Assembly: GCA_017419065.1 (NCBI GenBank)
Contig: JAFOMB010000007.1
Location: 1 to 29,287, forward strand
Reading direction: 5' to 3'
DNA from: Erysipelotrichaceae bacterium
GTDB lineage: Bacteria; Bacillota_I; Bacilli_A; Erysipelotrichales; Erysipelotrichaceae
DNA: 29,287 bases
The notes beneath the pieces were generated by a model. That model was not told the origin of the DNA. It searched no databases and saw only the letters and a program-made list of their open reading frames with translations. Position numbers and translations under genes: made by a program. Below are positions 22,226-29,262 of the stretch, piece by piece; positions within the stretch are counted from its first letter, which is position 1; the number at the start of each line of letters is the position of its first letter.

Positions 22226-22231
22226 ATTATA
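22226..22231 (-). promoter_or_regulatory. -10 box of the HAD hydrolase gene
   Basis: TATAAT on the - strand, with a leader that includes AGGAGGC (22207-22201) before ATG 22196. The -35 is not clear. Confidence 0.5.
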
Positions 22232-22275
22232 TAGAATGTGACCGAAAAAACAGACAGAAACAGTACCGGCTTTTT

Positions 22276-22292
22276 GGTATGCTGAAAGTATG
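22276..22292 (+). promoter_or_regulatory. Leaderless-type promoter of the Y-family polymerase operon
   Basis: TATGCT (22278-22283) with TG at 22275-22276 as an extended -10, then GAAAGT and ATG 22290. No RBS. I saw no LexA/DinR-type dyad in the short intergenic region. Confidence 0.58.
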
Positions 22293-23783
22293 AAAGAGAA
22301 ACGCACCTTCATCGCCATCGATCTCAAGTCTTTCTACGCTTCTGTTGAATGCGTGGAGGCCGGGATCGATCCGCTCACATCCAATCTCGTTGTCGCCGAT
22401 GAGTCGCGGACGGCCAAGACGATCTGTCTGGCTGTCTCTCCGTCTTTGAAGGCACACGGTATCTCCGGCAGGGCCCGGCTTTTTGAAGTGATACAGCGGG
22501 TGAAGGAAGTCAACGAGGAGAGGCGCAGGAAGGCGCCGGGAGGAAAGTTCCACGGGAAGTCCTGGAAGGCGAAGGAACTCGAGGAAGACCCGGGTCTGGA
22601 GCTCGACTACCTCGTCGCCGAGCCGCGTATGGCGTATTATATCGAATACAGTACGAAGATCTATGAGATCTATCTGAAATATGTCGCTCCGGAAGATATC
22701 CACGTCTATTCGATCGATGAAGTCTTCATCGACGCGACAAAGTACCTGAAGCTCATGAAGATGTCTGCCCATGAGCTGGCTATGACGATGATACGGGATG
22801 TTCTGTACAATACCGGGATCACAGCGACAGCCGGGATAGGTCCGAATCTCTATCTCTGCAAGGTCGCCATGGATATCGTCGCCAAGCACATACCGGCTGA
22901 CAGGGACGGCGTGCGCATCGCCGAGATCGATGAGATCTCCTACCGGGAGCTGCTCTGGGATCATCAGCCGCTGACAGACTTCTGGAGAGTCGGAGGCGGG
23001 ATCTCACGGCGTCTGGCGAAGTACGGCATCTATACGATGGGTGACCTGGCTCTGTATTCGATCGACCATGAAGATGATCTCTTCAAAGAGTTCGGTATCA
23101 ATGCGGAACTGCTGATAGACCATGCCTGGGGATATGAACCCTGCCGGATGGAGGACATCAAGTCCTACCTTCCGAACTCCAATTCCCTTTCCAACGGGCA
23201 GGTCCTCAAGGAACCGTATTCCTTTGAAAAGGGGAAAGTCATCGTCAGGGAAATGGCCTATTCCCTTTCTCTGGATCTTGTGGACAAAGGACTTGTGACC
23301 GACCATGTCTCCCTGTATATCGGCTACGATTCCTCTTCGGCTGACGAATATTACCGGGGTGAGAGGACCAAAGATTTCTATGGCCGCATAGCACCGAAAC
23401 CCGCCCATTCCTCCCTGCCGCTGGGCCGCTTCACATCTTCGGAAACGATCATCTCTGCCGCCCTGGTAAAGATCTATGAGAAGATCGTCGATCCGGGACT
23501 GACGATACGGCGCATCAACATCTGCGCTGACCGCGTCCTCACCAAGAAGACGGCTTCTTCCATCACCATGGTCGAACAGACCGATCTCTTCAGAGACCAC
23601 GAGGAAGAAGAGCGGAGAAGAAAGAAAGAAGAGAAGACCATCGAGAAGGATGAGAAGACGATGGAAGCCATCCTGCAGATCAAGAGCCGTTTCGGGAAGA
23701 ATGCGGTCTTCAAGGGTCTCAATCTTGAAGAAGGGGCGACGGGTCTTGAGAGAAACAAGCAGATCGGAGGACACAAGGAATGA
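22290..23783 (+). CDS. Y-family DNA polymerase (UvrX/YqjW-like)
   Basis: A 497-aa translesion DNA polymerase. The palm carries the two catalytic motifs: AIDLKSFYASVEC near the N-terminus (D11) and YSIDEVFID. The thumb helix-hairpin-helix region (GGGISRRLAKYGI, MGDLALYS) and little-finger domain follow. The insertion around residues 70-105, rich in Lys/Glu, and the pairing with a YolD-like protein mark it as the Gram-positive UvrX/YqjW branch rather than DinB. The last ~60 residues form a charged helix (EEEERRRKKEEKTIEK). Such enzymes copy damaged templates at the cost of fidelity. It starts seven bases after a -10 box without RBS and overlaps yolD by ATGA. Confidence 0.92.
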   Translation: MKEKRTFIAIDLKSFYASVECVEAGIDPLTSNLVVADESRTAKTICLAVSPSLKAHGISGRARLFEVIQRVKEVNEERRRKAPGGKFHGKSWKAKELEEDPGLELDYLVAEPRMAYYIEYSTKIYEIYLKYVAPEDIHVYSIDEVFIDATKYLKLMKMSAHELAMTMIRDVLYNTGITATAGIGPNLYLCKVAMDIVAKHIPADRDGVRIAEIDEISYRELLWDHQPLTDFWRVGGGISRRLAKYGIYTMGDLALYSIDHEDDLFKEFGINAELLIDHAWGYEPCRMEDIKSYLPNSNSLSNGQVLKEPYSFEKGKVIVREMAYSLSLDLVDKGLVTDHVSLYIGYDSSSADEYYRGERTKDFYGRIAPKPAHSSLPLGRFTSSETIISAALVKIYEKIVDPGLTIRRINICADRVLTKKTASSITMVEQTDLFRDHEEEERRRKKEEKTIEKDEKTMEAILQIKSRFGKNAVFKGLNLEEGATGLERNKQIGGHKE

Positions 23784-24205
23784 ACCCGAAATACGAGAAG
23801 ATCCTCCATGCGGAACACCATTACTCTTCCAAAAGGAAACTTATGCCCCTCTATGACAGAGCGGCGCAATTCGCTCCGTTCGCGGCCCTTACCGGACATG
23901 GCGCTGCCATCCGGGAAACGGCCCGTCTTACTGAAGAAGAGATCGAGCTCTCTCCGGAAGAGACGGAAGAACTCAACCGGAAGTTCCTCTATCTTCAGAA
24001 TCACCTCGATTCTGCCGGCGAAGTGACGATCACCCACTTTGTCTATGACAGATACAAATACGGCGGAAAATACGTCGACACCAGGATAAAGATCCGCACG
24101 ATCGATCTGACAAGAAGACTCCTGATCACTGCCGATAAGAAGACTTATGACATCGATCTGATCATCGATATCGACTGTGATCTCTTTCATAACGTATTCG
24201 ATTAG
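23780..24205 (+). CDS. YolD-like family protein
   Basis: A 141-aa protein of the YolD-like family (PF08863). The N-terminal block MNPKYEKILHAEHH followed by MPLYDRAAQFAPFAALTG is diagnostic, and the C-terminal part is a small beta-sheet domain. Members are nearly always encoded beside UvrX/YqjW polymerases and are proposed to act like UmuD partners. That function is not proven. ATGA overlap with the polymerase gene indicates coupled translation. Confidence 0.92.
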   Translation: MNPKYEKILHAEHHYSSKRKLMPLYDRAAQFAPFAALTGHGAAIRETARLTEEEIELSPEETEELNRKFLYLQNHLDSAGEVTITHFVYDRYKYGGKYVDTRIKIRTIDLTRRLLITADKKTYDIDLIIDIDCDLFHNVFD

Positions 24206-24220
24206 AAAGAAGGAAACTCT

Positions 24221-25252
24221 ATGCGCAATTCGGAATACCTGTATCACGAAGAAAGAAAAGCCGGGAGGAATGTCCTTATCGGAGCCGGTCTGCTGGGACT
24301 GGCTGTCCTGCTTCTGGTGGTGGGATTCTTCCACTTTGGAGACGCTAAGAAGCATGCGGAACATCTCAACGATGTCATCCTTTCAGAGGGAGAAAAGACC
24401 GGAAAGATCGCCTACGTCGATGTGGACGGTTTCTTTCAGTTTGCCTCCTATGGCGATGACTTAGGCTACTATATCGCCTATGATGAAGACTTCTTCTACA
24501 TCGTCACGATCCTGGAAAAGGACTTTGACCACTTCGCCGGTCAGTTCGATGAAAACAGTGATGAGATGGTCCGTCTATGGGGTTATACACAGGAGATCCC
24601 TTCCGAGGCGAAGAGCTACGCCGTTGAGGGGATGAACGAGGAATTCGAACAAGAGGTCATGACGATGTCTGACTTCACAGATGTCTTCGGAGATATCATG
24701 CTGGAAGTCAGAAGGACGTCCTATGTCACGGGCATCGGCGGCTATATGAAGACCGCCTGGCTCGAATCCTGCCTGTCGGTCGTGCTGTTCCTGATCGGAG
24801 CTGTGCTCTTTTTCGGAGGCCGTTCTTCCAAGAAGTCCTATGATTCCTTCCTGGACGCAGACAACCGCGATGCTTCCTGGTTCTTAGAGGAAGCGGATGA
24901 TCCGGAGAGTGTCCTGGACGAAAAGGGGAAGATGATCTTCGGACCGCAGTCCCTGATCCTTTACAATGAAAAACCGGAAGGGATCGAATACGAAGATATC
25001 CTCTGGGTCTATGTCACCCAGCACCGCACCAACGGGATCCCGGATTTCAGCTTCCTGAACATCTGCCTGAAGGACGGCAGGAGACTATCTTCCGGTAACC
25101 GCAGAACAGCCGGAAAAAAGAACAGGGAAGCCGCCGAGGAAGAACATAACGAGGCGATCGCCAGGATACAGAAGAGAAATCCGGAACTGCTGATCGGGTA
25201 TACGGAAAAGAACGAGGAGGTCTATCAGGAGAGAGTCCATGGAGAGATTTGA
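24221..25252 (+). CDS. Two-transmembrane-segment protein of unknown function
   Basis: Not recognised. 343 aa with TM1 at about 18-38 and TM2 at about 181-200. The ~140 residues between them are acidic and aromatic-rich, probably extracytoplasmic with an N-in orientation. The C-terminal ~140 residues contain a cytoplasmic segment resembling a small PH-like beta domain (GPQSLILYNEKPEGIEYEDILWVY) and end in a charged helix with KKNREAAEEEHNEAI. RBS GAAGGA precedes ATG 24221. It lies in the polymerase operon and overlaps mazG by 14 bases, so co-expression is likely, but no functional link to repair is evident. Confidence 0.75.
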   Translation: MRNSEYLYHEERKAGRNVLIGAGLLGLAVLLLVVGFFHFGDAKKHAEHLNDVILSEGEKTGKIAYVDVDGFFQFASYGDDLGYYIAYDEDFFYIVTILEKDFDHFAGQFDENSDEMVRLWGYTQEIPSEAKSYAVEGMNEEFEQEVMTMSDFTDVFGDIMLEVRRTSYVTGIGGYMKTAWLESCLSVVLFLIGAVLFFGGRSSKKSYDSFLDADNRDASWFLEEADDPESVLDEKGKMIFGPQSLILYNEKPEGIEYEDILWVYVTQHRTNGIPDFSFLNICLKDGRRLSSGNRRTAGKKNREAAEEEHNEAIARIQKRNPELLIGYTEKNEEVYQERVHGEI

Positions 25253-25565
25253 GAAGATACAGAAGCTCGTACATGATTTCAATGAGGAGAGAGACTGGGA
25301 CCAGTTCCACAGTCCTGTCAACCTCGCCAAGTCCGTCTGCATCGAAGCAGGAGAACTGCTGGAATGCTTCCAGTGGGATGATGAAAACTTTGACAGGGAA
25401 GCCGTCGCTGATGAGATGGCTGATGTCTTCACCTATCTCCTGGATATGTCCGAATGACTGGACATCGATCTTCTGGAGGCCACGGAAAAGAAGATGGCCA
25501 AGAACATCGCCAAGTATCCGGTGGAGAAGGCAAGGGGAAAGAATACCAAATACGACAGACTCTAG
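25239..25565 (+). pseudogene. MazG-like nucleotide pyrophosphohydrolase interrupted by an in-frame TGA
   Basis: Homologous reading continues on both sides of a TGA at codon 73 (25455-25457). The first 72 residues contain the metal-binding ExxE (IEAGELLECFQW) and ExxD (DEMADVFTYLLDM) motifs. The next 35 codons read LDIDLLEATEKKMAKNIAKY and PVEKARGKNTKYDRL, the family's usual C-terminus, ending at TAG 25563-25565. The complete 108-codon length is right for single-domain MazG proteins, which hydrolyse NTPs or dCTP/dUTP-like nucleotides. A CGA (Arg) to TGA change explains it simply. Other genes here stop at TGA, so recoding is unlikely. Nonsense mutation, leaky read-through or sequence error are all possible. 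Confidence 0.8.
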
Positions 25566-25582
25566 GGCACACAGCCCTTTTC
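25564..25582 (+). terminator. Weak terminator after mazG
   Basis: AGGGC/GCCCT (25564-25568, 25574-25578) around ACACA, then TTTCTT. The following bases repeat CAGCCCTTTTC (25572-25582 and 25585-25595). Confidence 0.5.
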
Positions 25583-25614
25583 TTCAGCCCTTTTCAAGCG
25601 AAAAACCTATAGGG

Positions 25615-25620
25615 TATAAT
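25615..25620 (+). promoter_or_regulatory. -10 box upstream of the leader ORF and the 211-aa gene
   Basis: A perfect TATAAT. The predicted start (about 25627) is only about three bases before the ATG of a 14-codon ORF. Confidence 0.55.
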
Positions 25621-25629
25621 GAGGAAAAG

Positions 25630-25674
25630 ATGCAGTTTATATCATCTATCGCAAGAAAGGAGCGTAACACATGA
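25630..25674 (+). CDS. Possible 14-aa leader peptide (MQFISSIARKERNT)
   Basis: The ATG at 25630 lies ten bases after the TATAAT hexamer and opens a 14-codon frame whose TGA overlaps the ATG of the 211-aa gene (ATGA at 25671). It contains that gene's RBS (AAAGGAGCG). This geometry would couple translation. Its reality as a peptide is unproven; chance is possible. Confidence 0.35.
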   Translation: MQFISSIARKERNT

Positions 25675-26306
25675 TCCGTACGAATGTCGTCGAACTCACC
25701 GTCATCCCTGCTGTTGCGTATCGCCAGAAACTTCCTTCGGGAGGTTCCGGTATCACCATCTTACGTTATGGAGAAAAACAGCCGGGGATCGCATCGATCT
25801 CCACCAGAAGCGGGAAAGCCATTCCGGCCGCCAACACACCGCTGAAACTGTATCCTGAGGAGGCCTTCGACGAGGCCATCCGTCTGACCACAGGCCTGCC
25901 TTATAAGAAACAGGGTAGTGTCGTCCTCAAAAAGAAGAAAGTGGAAGAAGTCAAAGAAAAGAAAGAGGAAGAACCGGTCGCTGTCGACATGGCCGATTAT
26001 GACGCCATCGCCGCCAAGTACACCGATAAGACCGGCAAGCTCTCCTACGATCTCTTCAACAAAGACCTGATCCGTTTCGCCAAGACGTCCTCTGTCGTCC
26101 GGGAGATGATCGCCGAAAGAGTGACAGTCGGCCGCGTCCGCAAGTACATCGCCGGTGTCAAGTTCCGCAACATCACCGGGAACCACGATCTCACCGACAA
26201 GCAGGTCAAGGCATTATCGGACATGCTGGACAATGTCCACCCGGCAGGTCTCTACAAAGATCTCAACGACTATCTGCGAAGAGAGCTCTCCAAACAGAAG
26301 AAGTAG
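25671..26306 (+). CDS. Hypothetical protein with charged linker and basic C-terminal domain
   Basis: Not recognised. 211 aa, no signal peptide or membrane segment. Residues ~1-85 form a compact N-terminal part with Gly-rich strands (SGGSGITILRYGEK). Residues ~86-105 form a lysine/glutamate-rich linker (KKKKVEEVKEKKEEEP). The C-terminal ~100 residues look helical and basic (LIRFAKTSSVVREMIAERV, VRKYIAGVKFRNITG, LRRELSKQKK), which would suit nucleic-acid binding, though no named motif is present. RBS AAAGGAG at proper spacing supports ATG 25671. A clear terminator follows. Codon use resembles the surrounding core genes, so it is probably native and expressed. Confidence 0.78.
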   Translation: MIRTNVVELTVIPAVAYRQKLPSGGSGITILRYGEKQPGIASISTRSGKAIPAANTPLKLYPEEAFDEAIRLTTGLPYKKQGSVVLKKKKVEEVKEKKEEEPVAVDMADYDAIAAKYTDKTGKLSYDLFNKDLIRFAKTSSVVREMIAERVTVGRVRKYIAGVKFRNITGNHDLTDKQVKALSDMLDNVHPAGLYKDLNDYLRRELSKQKK

Positions 26307-26332
26307 AAGATCCCGAAAGGGGGTCTTTTTTC
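26307..26332 (+). terminator. Intrinsic terminator of the 211-aa gene
   Basis: AAGATCCC (26307-26314) pairs with GGGGTCTT (26320-26327, one G-U), loop GAAAG, then TTTT. Confidence 0.85.
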
Positions 26333-26337
26333 TGACT

Positions 26338-26352
26338 TATAATGAAATCATG
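26338..26352 (+). promoter_or_regulatory. Leaderless-type promoter of the DUF4186 gene
   Basis: TATAAT (26338-26343), GAAATC, ATG 26350. No RBS. It directly follows the terminator T-tract. Confidence 0.65.
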
Positions 26353-26712
26353 CAGACAGTAGATCAGGCACTGAAGAAACTGGAGAAGTCCTCCTTCCGC
26401 TCCTCGTTTCACCTGAACGAAAAAGACAGGACTTACGTGACAGAAAAAGGCATGGCCGTCATTGAAAGACACGCTCATGATTTCGTGCGCGATAAACTCT
26501 CTCCGGCCGAACCCGTCAGAGACGGGAAACAGACGCCGATGAAGGGACACCCGGTATTCAAGGCCATGCATGCGACAGGATGCTGCTGCCGGGGCTGTTT
26601 AAACAAATGGTATAAAGTGCCTATGCATCAGGAACTCACGGCACTTCAGCAGGAGAAGATCGTCCGTCTGCTCATGGAATGGATCGCCAGACAGATGGAG
26701 AGGGGATCGTGA
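26350..26712 (+). CDS. DUF4186 family protein
   Basis: A 120-aa cytoplasmic protein. The block FRSSFHLNEKDRTYVTEKG, then IERHAHDFVRDKLSPAEP, DGKQTPMKGHPVFKAMHATG and CCCRGCLNKW, is characteristic of DUF4186. The family has no established function; the conserved His and the CCxGC cysteine cluster suggest metal binding. The start at ATG 26350 replaces an earlier in-frame start at 26155, because 26155-26349 lies inside the preceding gene and its terminator. The ATG is preceded by a -10 hexamer at six bases and no Shine-Dalgarno. 144 bases with no gene follow; they hold a weak dyad (ATCACC/GGTGAT) and a small GGCAG/CTGCC hairpin without a T-tract. Confidence 0.88.
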   Translation: MQTVDQALKKLEKSSFRSSFHLNEKDRTYVTEKGMAVIERHAHDFVRDKLSPAEPVRDGKQTPMKGHPVFKAMHATGCCCRGCLNKWYKVPMHQELTALQQEKIVRLLMEWIARQMERGS

Positions 26713-26856
26713 TCATCACCCATAGGATCTGCAGGTTCCTTCAGGTGATCTGAGAGCTTCTTTCTTCTGCCTTCAGTATACGGATAAGCCTGGCAGGTTT
26801 TCTGCCGTGATGAGATAATATTATAAACAGGGAAGAAGGATAATAGGAAAGAACAT

Positions 26857-27765
26857 ATGCCGCTGGAGATTAGCCGGAATGATATCCGCAATGTAAGAGC
26901 TGACGCGATCGTGAACCCGACCGATCATTTTTATACAGGCCTGGGAGGCACTGACGGGATCATCCACGAGATGGCCGGAAAAAGACTGCGGGAACACTGC
27001 GACTCCCTGCCTTTTCTGGAGACCGGAGAGGCCATCCTGACCCCATCCTATGACTGCAGACACTGTGGCCACATCATTCACACCTGCGGTCCTGTCTATG
27101 TCGACGGAGAAAGAGGGGAGAGGGAATACCTGGCCGAGTGCTATCAGAACTGCCTGGACATCGCCCTGAAAGAGGGTCTTTCCTCGATCGCCTTCCCGCT
27201 CATCTCCTCCGGGACTTTCTCCTTCCCGAAAGGGGAAGCTCTGCACATCGCCACTGAGGAGATCACCTCCTTCCTCCTGGACCACGAGATGGATGTCACC
27301 CTCCTCGTCTACGACAAAGAAGCCTTCGACACCGCCTCAAGGCTCTTTGTCAACATCAAGGACTATCTGAAAGAAAACTACACCGGACCTGATATCCCGG
27401 AAGAAGGGATGCCTTCCTTCAAACCGGCTGAGAGCTTCTCCCAGGCTCTGATCCGTCTCATCGACGAAAAGGGCTACAAGGATCCGGATGTCTATAAACG
27501 CGCCAACATCAGCCGCAAGCACTTCAGCCACATCGTCAACGATGTCTCCTACCGGCCGAAAAAGGAGACCGCTGTCGCTCTGGCCATCGGCCTACGGCTC
27601 AGCAGAGAAGAGACAGATTCCCTCCTGGAAAAGGCCGGCTACATCCTCTCTTCTTCCAGCCGTTTCGATCTCATCATCAGCTACTGTCTGAAAAACAGCA
27701 TCTACAACATCTACAAGATCAACGAGATCCTCTACGAAGAAGGAGAGAAGACTCTGGGCTGTTAA
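26857..27765 (+). CDS. Macro domain protein with C-terminal helix-turn-helix-like domain
   Basis: 302 aa, cytoplasmic. Residues ~1-170 form a macro domain that binds ADP-ribose or hydrolyses ADP-ribosyl links: VNPTDHFYTGLGGTDGIIHE (the NAANxxLxGGGGVDGAIH loop, with NAAN changed to NPTD), GEAILTPSYDC, IIHTCGP, and AFPLISSGTFSFPKGEAL. Residues ~185-302 (SFSQALIRLIDEKGYKDPDV onward, ISRKHFSHIV, ALAIGLRLSREETDSLLEKAGY) form an XRE-like helical domain that I know as a recurrent C-terminal module on Firmicutes signalling proteins. The weak AGGAAAG precedes ATG 26857, with AT-rich TAATATTATAAA as possible promoter. The neighbour encodes an ADP-ribosylglycohydrolase, so both genes point to ADP-ribose metabolism. 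Confidence 0.88.
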   Translation: MPLEISRNDIRNVRADAIVNPTDHFYTGLGGTDGIIHEMAGKRLREHCDSLPFLETGEAILTPSYDCRHCGHIIHTCGPVYVDGERGEREYLAECYQNCLDIALKEGLSSIAFPLISSGTFSFPKGEALHIATEEITSFLLDHEMDVTLLVYDKEAFDTASRLFVNIKDYLKENYTGPDIPEEGMPSFKPAESFSQALIRLIDEKGYKDPDVYKRANISRKHFSHIVNDVSYRPKKETAVALAIGLRLSREETDSLLEKAGYILSSSSRFDLIISYCLKNSIYNIYKINEILYEEGEKTLGC

Positions 27766-27767
27766 AT

Positions 27768-27789
27768 GTCGTCCGGCAGACGACCTTTT
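27768..27789 (+). terminator. Intrinsic terminator of the macro-domain gene
   Basis: GTCGTC (27768-27773) pairs with GACGAC (27779-27784), loop CGGCA, then CTTTT. Moderate strength. Confidence 0.6.
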
Positions 27790-27805
27790 CCCTCTCCTGT
27801 TTTTC

Positions 27806-27834
27806 TATACTGAAAGTGTAAAGAAAAAGGAGGA
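27806..27834 (+). promoter_or_regulatory. -10 box and RBS of the ADP-ribosylglycohydrolase operon
   Basis: TATACT (27806-27811) followed by GAAAGTGT, then AAAGGAGGAA (about 27826-27834) before ATG 27841. Confidence 0.55.
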
Positions 27835-27840
27835 ATACCT

Positions 27841-28623
27841 ATGTACGGAGCATTTACAGGCGACATCGCCGGATCGAGATTCGAATTTCACAACCGGCGT
27901 TCCAAAGAATTCACGATCTTTCACAAGAACTGTTATTTCACCGATGATTCTGTCATGACCATCGCTGTCGGAAAGGCCCTCAGCGAATCGAGAAAGAACG
28001 GATACAAGGACCTCGATGCCCAGCTGGACAAGTGGATGCATGAGATCGGAAAGAAGTATCCGCACTGCGGCTACGGTGGCAGATTCTACAGTTGGATCCT
28101 GGAGGATGAACACGAGCCCTACAACTCTTTCGGCAACGGTGCCGGGATGAGGACATCGGCCTGCGGAGAGATCGCGGCATCATTAGAGGAAGCCCTCTTC
28201 CTCGCAGAGAAGTGCGCTGCCATCACCCACAACCATCCGGAAGGCATCAAGGGTGCCCAGGCCCTCACCGCCTGCATCTACCTCGCCAGAGAGGGAAAGA
28301 CGAAAAAGGAGATCAGACAGTACGTCGAAGAGCACTTCTACAAGCTGGATTTCACCCTCGATGAGATCCGCCCGTTCTACCGCTTCAATGAGACCTGCCA
28401 GAACTCCTGTCCGCAGGCGATCGAAGCCTTCTTAGAATCCACGGACTTTGAGGATGCGATACGCAATGCGGTCTCCATCGGCGGTGACTCCGACACGATC
28501 GCGGCCATGACCGGTTCTATCGCCGAAGCCTATTACAGCATGCCGGAAGAAGACATCGCGAAAGCCAGATCCTATTTCGATGGATATCTCCTGGATATCC
28601 TCGACAGCATAGACCTGAGATAA
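27841..28623 (+). CDS. ADP-ribosylglycohydrolase family protein
   Basis: A 260-aa member of the DraG/ARH family, binuclear Mg enzymes that remove ADP-ribose from modified proteins or nucleic acids. Metal-binding motifs are present at both ends: GAFTGDIAGSRFE and FTDDSVMT in the N-terminal part, and SIGGDSDTIAAMTGSIAEAYY in the C-terminal part. GNGAGMRTSACGEIA and ITHNHPEGIKGAQAL are also typical. Length fits the family. A strong RBS supports ATG 27841. It is 12 bases upstream of the SIMPL gene with another AAAGGAGGA between, so they are an operon. No ADP-ribosyltransferase is present in this window; the modified target is unknown. Confidence 0.93.
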   Translation: MYGAFTGDIAGSRFEFHNRRSKEFTIFHKNCYFTDDSVMTIAVGKALSESRKNGYKDLDAQLDKWMHEIGKKYPHCGYGGRFYSWILEDEHEPYNSFGNGAGMRTSACGEIAASLEEALFLAEKCAAITHNHPEGIKGAQALTACIYLAREGKTKKEIRQYVEEHFYKLDFTLDEIRPFYRFNETCQNSCPQAIEAFLESTDFEDAIRNAVSIGGDSDTIAAMTGSIAEAYYSMPEEDIAKARSYFDGYLLDILDSIDLR

Positions 28624-28635
28624 AGGAGGAATACT

Positions 28636-29262
28636 ATGGGAACGATCAAAGTAACAGGCATGGCGAAACGGAGAGTCACTGCAGATGAGATCTCCTACCG
28701 GATCTCGATCACGGCGGAGGATGTCCATCAGGCCAAGGCTCTTTCCAAAGTCAAAGAGGATATGGAAGTCTTTCTGAAAGAGCTGAAAGACAACGGCTTC
28801 GACATCAGAAACATCCATCTGGAAGAAGACAATATCCGCTCCCAGCACTATGACCGGCATGAACTGAAGACCGTCACCAGGACCCTGCAGTTCCGCACAG
28901 GCTTTGACGCTGCGGTCTCGGACTTCATCCTTTCGGTCATCGAAGAAAAGAAGATCACGGCTTTCCTGGAAACGGAGTACAGCTATTCCAAAGAAGGAGA
29001 ACTCCATGGAGAACTTCTGAAAGAGGCTTTACTGGAGTCCCGGAGATGTGCCGAGCTGCTGGCGGAAGCGAACGGCCAGAAAGTCAAATACATCGAATCC
29101 GTCACGGATGACCGCTATCACGAGGTCGAAGTGAAGATGGAAGAGGGCGCTGATATGGCAAGGCCGATGATGAGCTTCAAACGCAATGACCTTTCCTCTG
29201 AACTCTCCGGAAAGGAGATCGAGAGGGAAGAAAGCGTGAATGCCGTCTGGGTGATCGAATAA
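28636..29262 (+). CDS. SIMPL (DUF541) domain protein, cytoplasmic form
   Basis: 208 aa. The N-terminus GTIKVTGMAKRRVTADEISYRISI, followed by alternating beta strands and a central helix with LKDNGFDIRNI, matches the SIMPL/DUF541 fold (BP26 and YggE homologues). Many members are exported, but here no signal peptide precedes the domain, so it should be cytoplasmic. The function is unclear; homologues form rings or protect against oxidative stress. RBS AAAGGAGGAA lies before ATG 28636. It is the second gene of the ADP-ribosylglycohydrolase operon. The window ends 25 bases after its stop with no terminator visible. Confidence 0.85.
   Translation: MGTIKVTGMAKRRVTADEISYRISITAEDVHQAKALSKVKEDMEVFLKELKDNGFDIRNIHLEEDNIRSQHYDRHELKTVTRTLQFRTGFDAAVSDFILSVIEEKKITAFLETEYSYSKEGELHGELLKEALLESRRCAELLAEANGQKVKYIESVTDDRYHEVEVKMEEGADMARPMMSFKRNDLSSELSGKEIEREESVNAVWVIE

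Noticed and set aside
25455..25457. UGA in mazG as selenocysteine or as a recoded Trp codon.
   Set aside because: Several genes in the window end with TGA, the position is not a Cys/Trp position in the family, and no SECIS-like hairpin is evident just downstream.
26155..26349. Earlier in-frame start for the DUF4186 protein.
   Set aside because: It overlaps the preceding gene and its terminator; the conserved domain begins just after ATG 26350.
26760..26810. GGCAG/CTGCC hairpin before the macro-domain gene as a terminator for DUF4186.
   Set aside because: It is not followed by a T-tract and the stem is only five base pairs.
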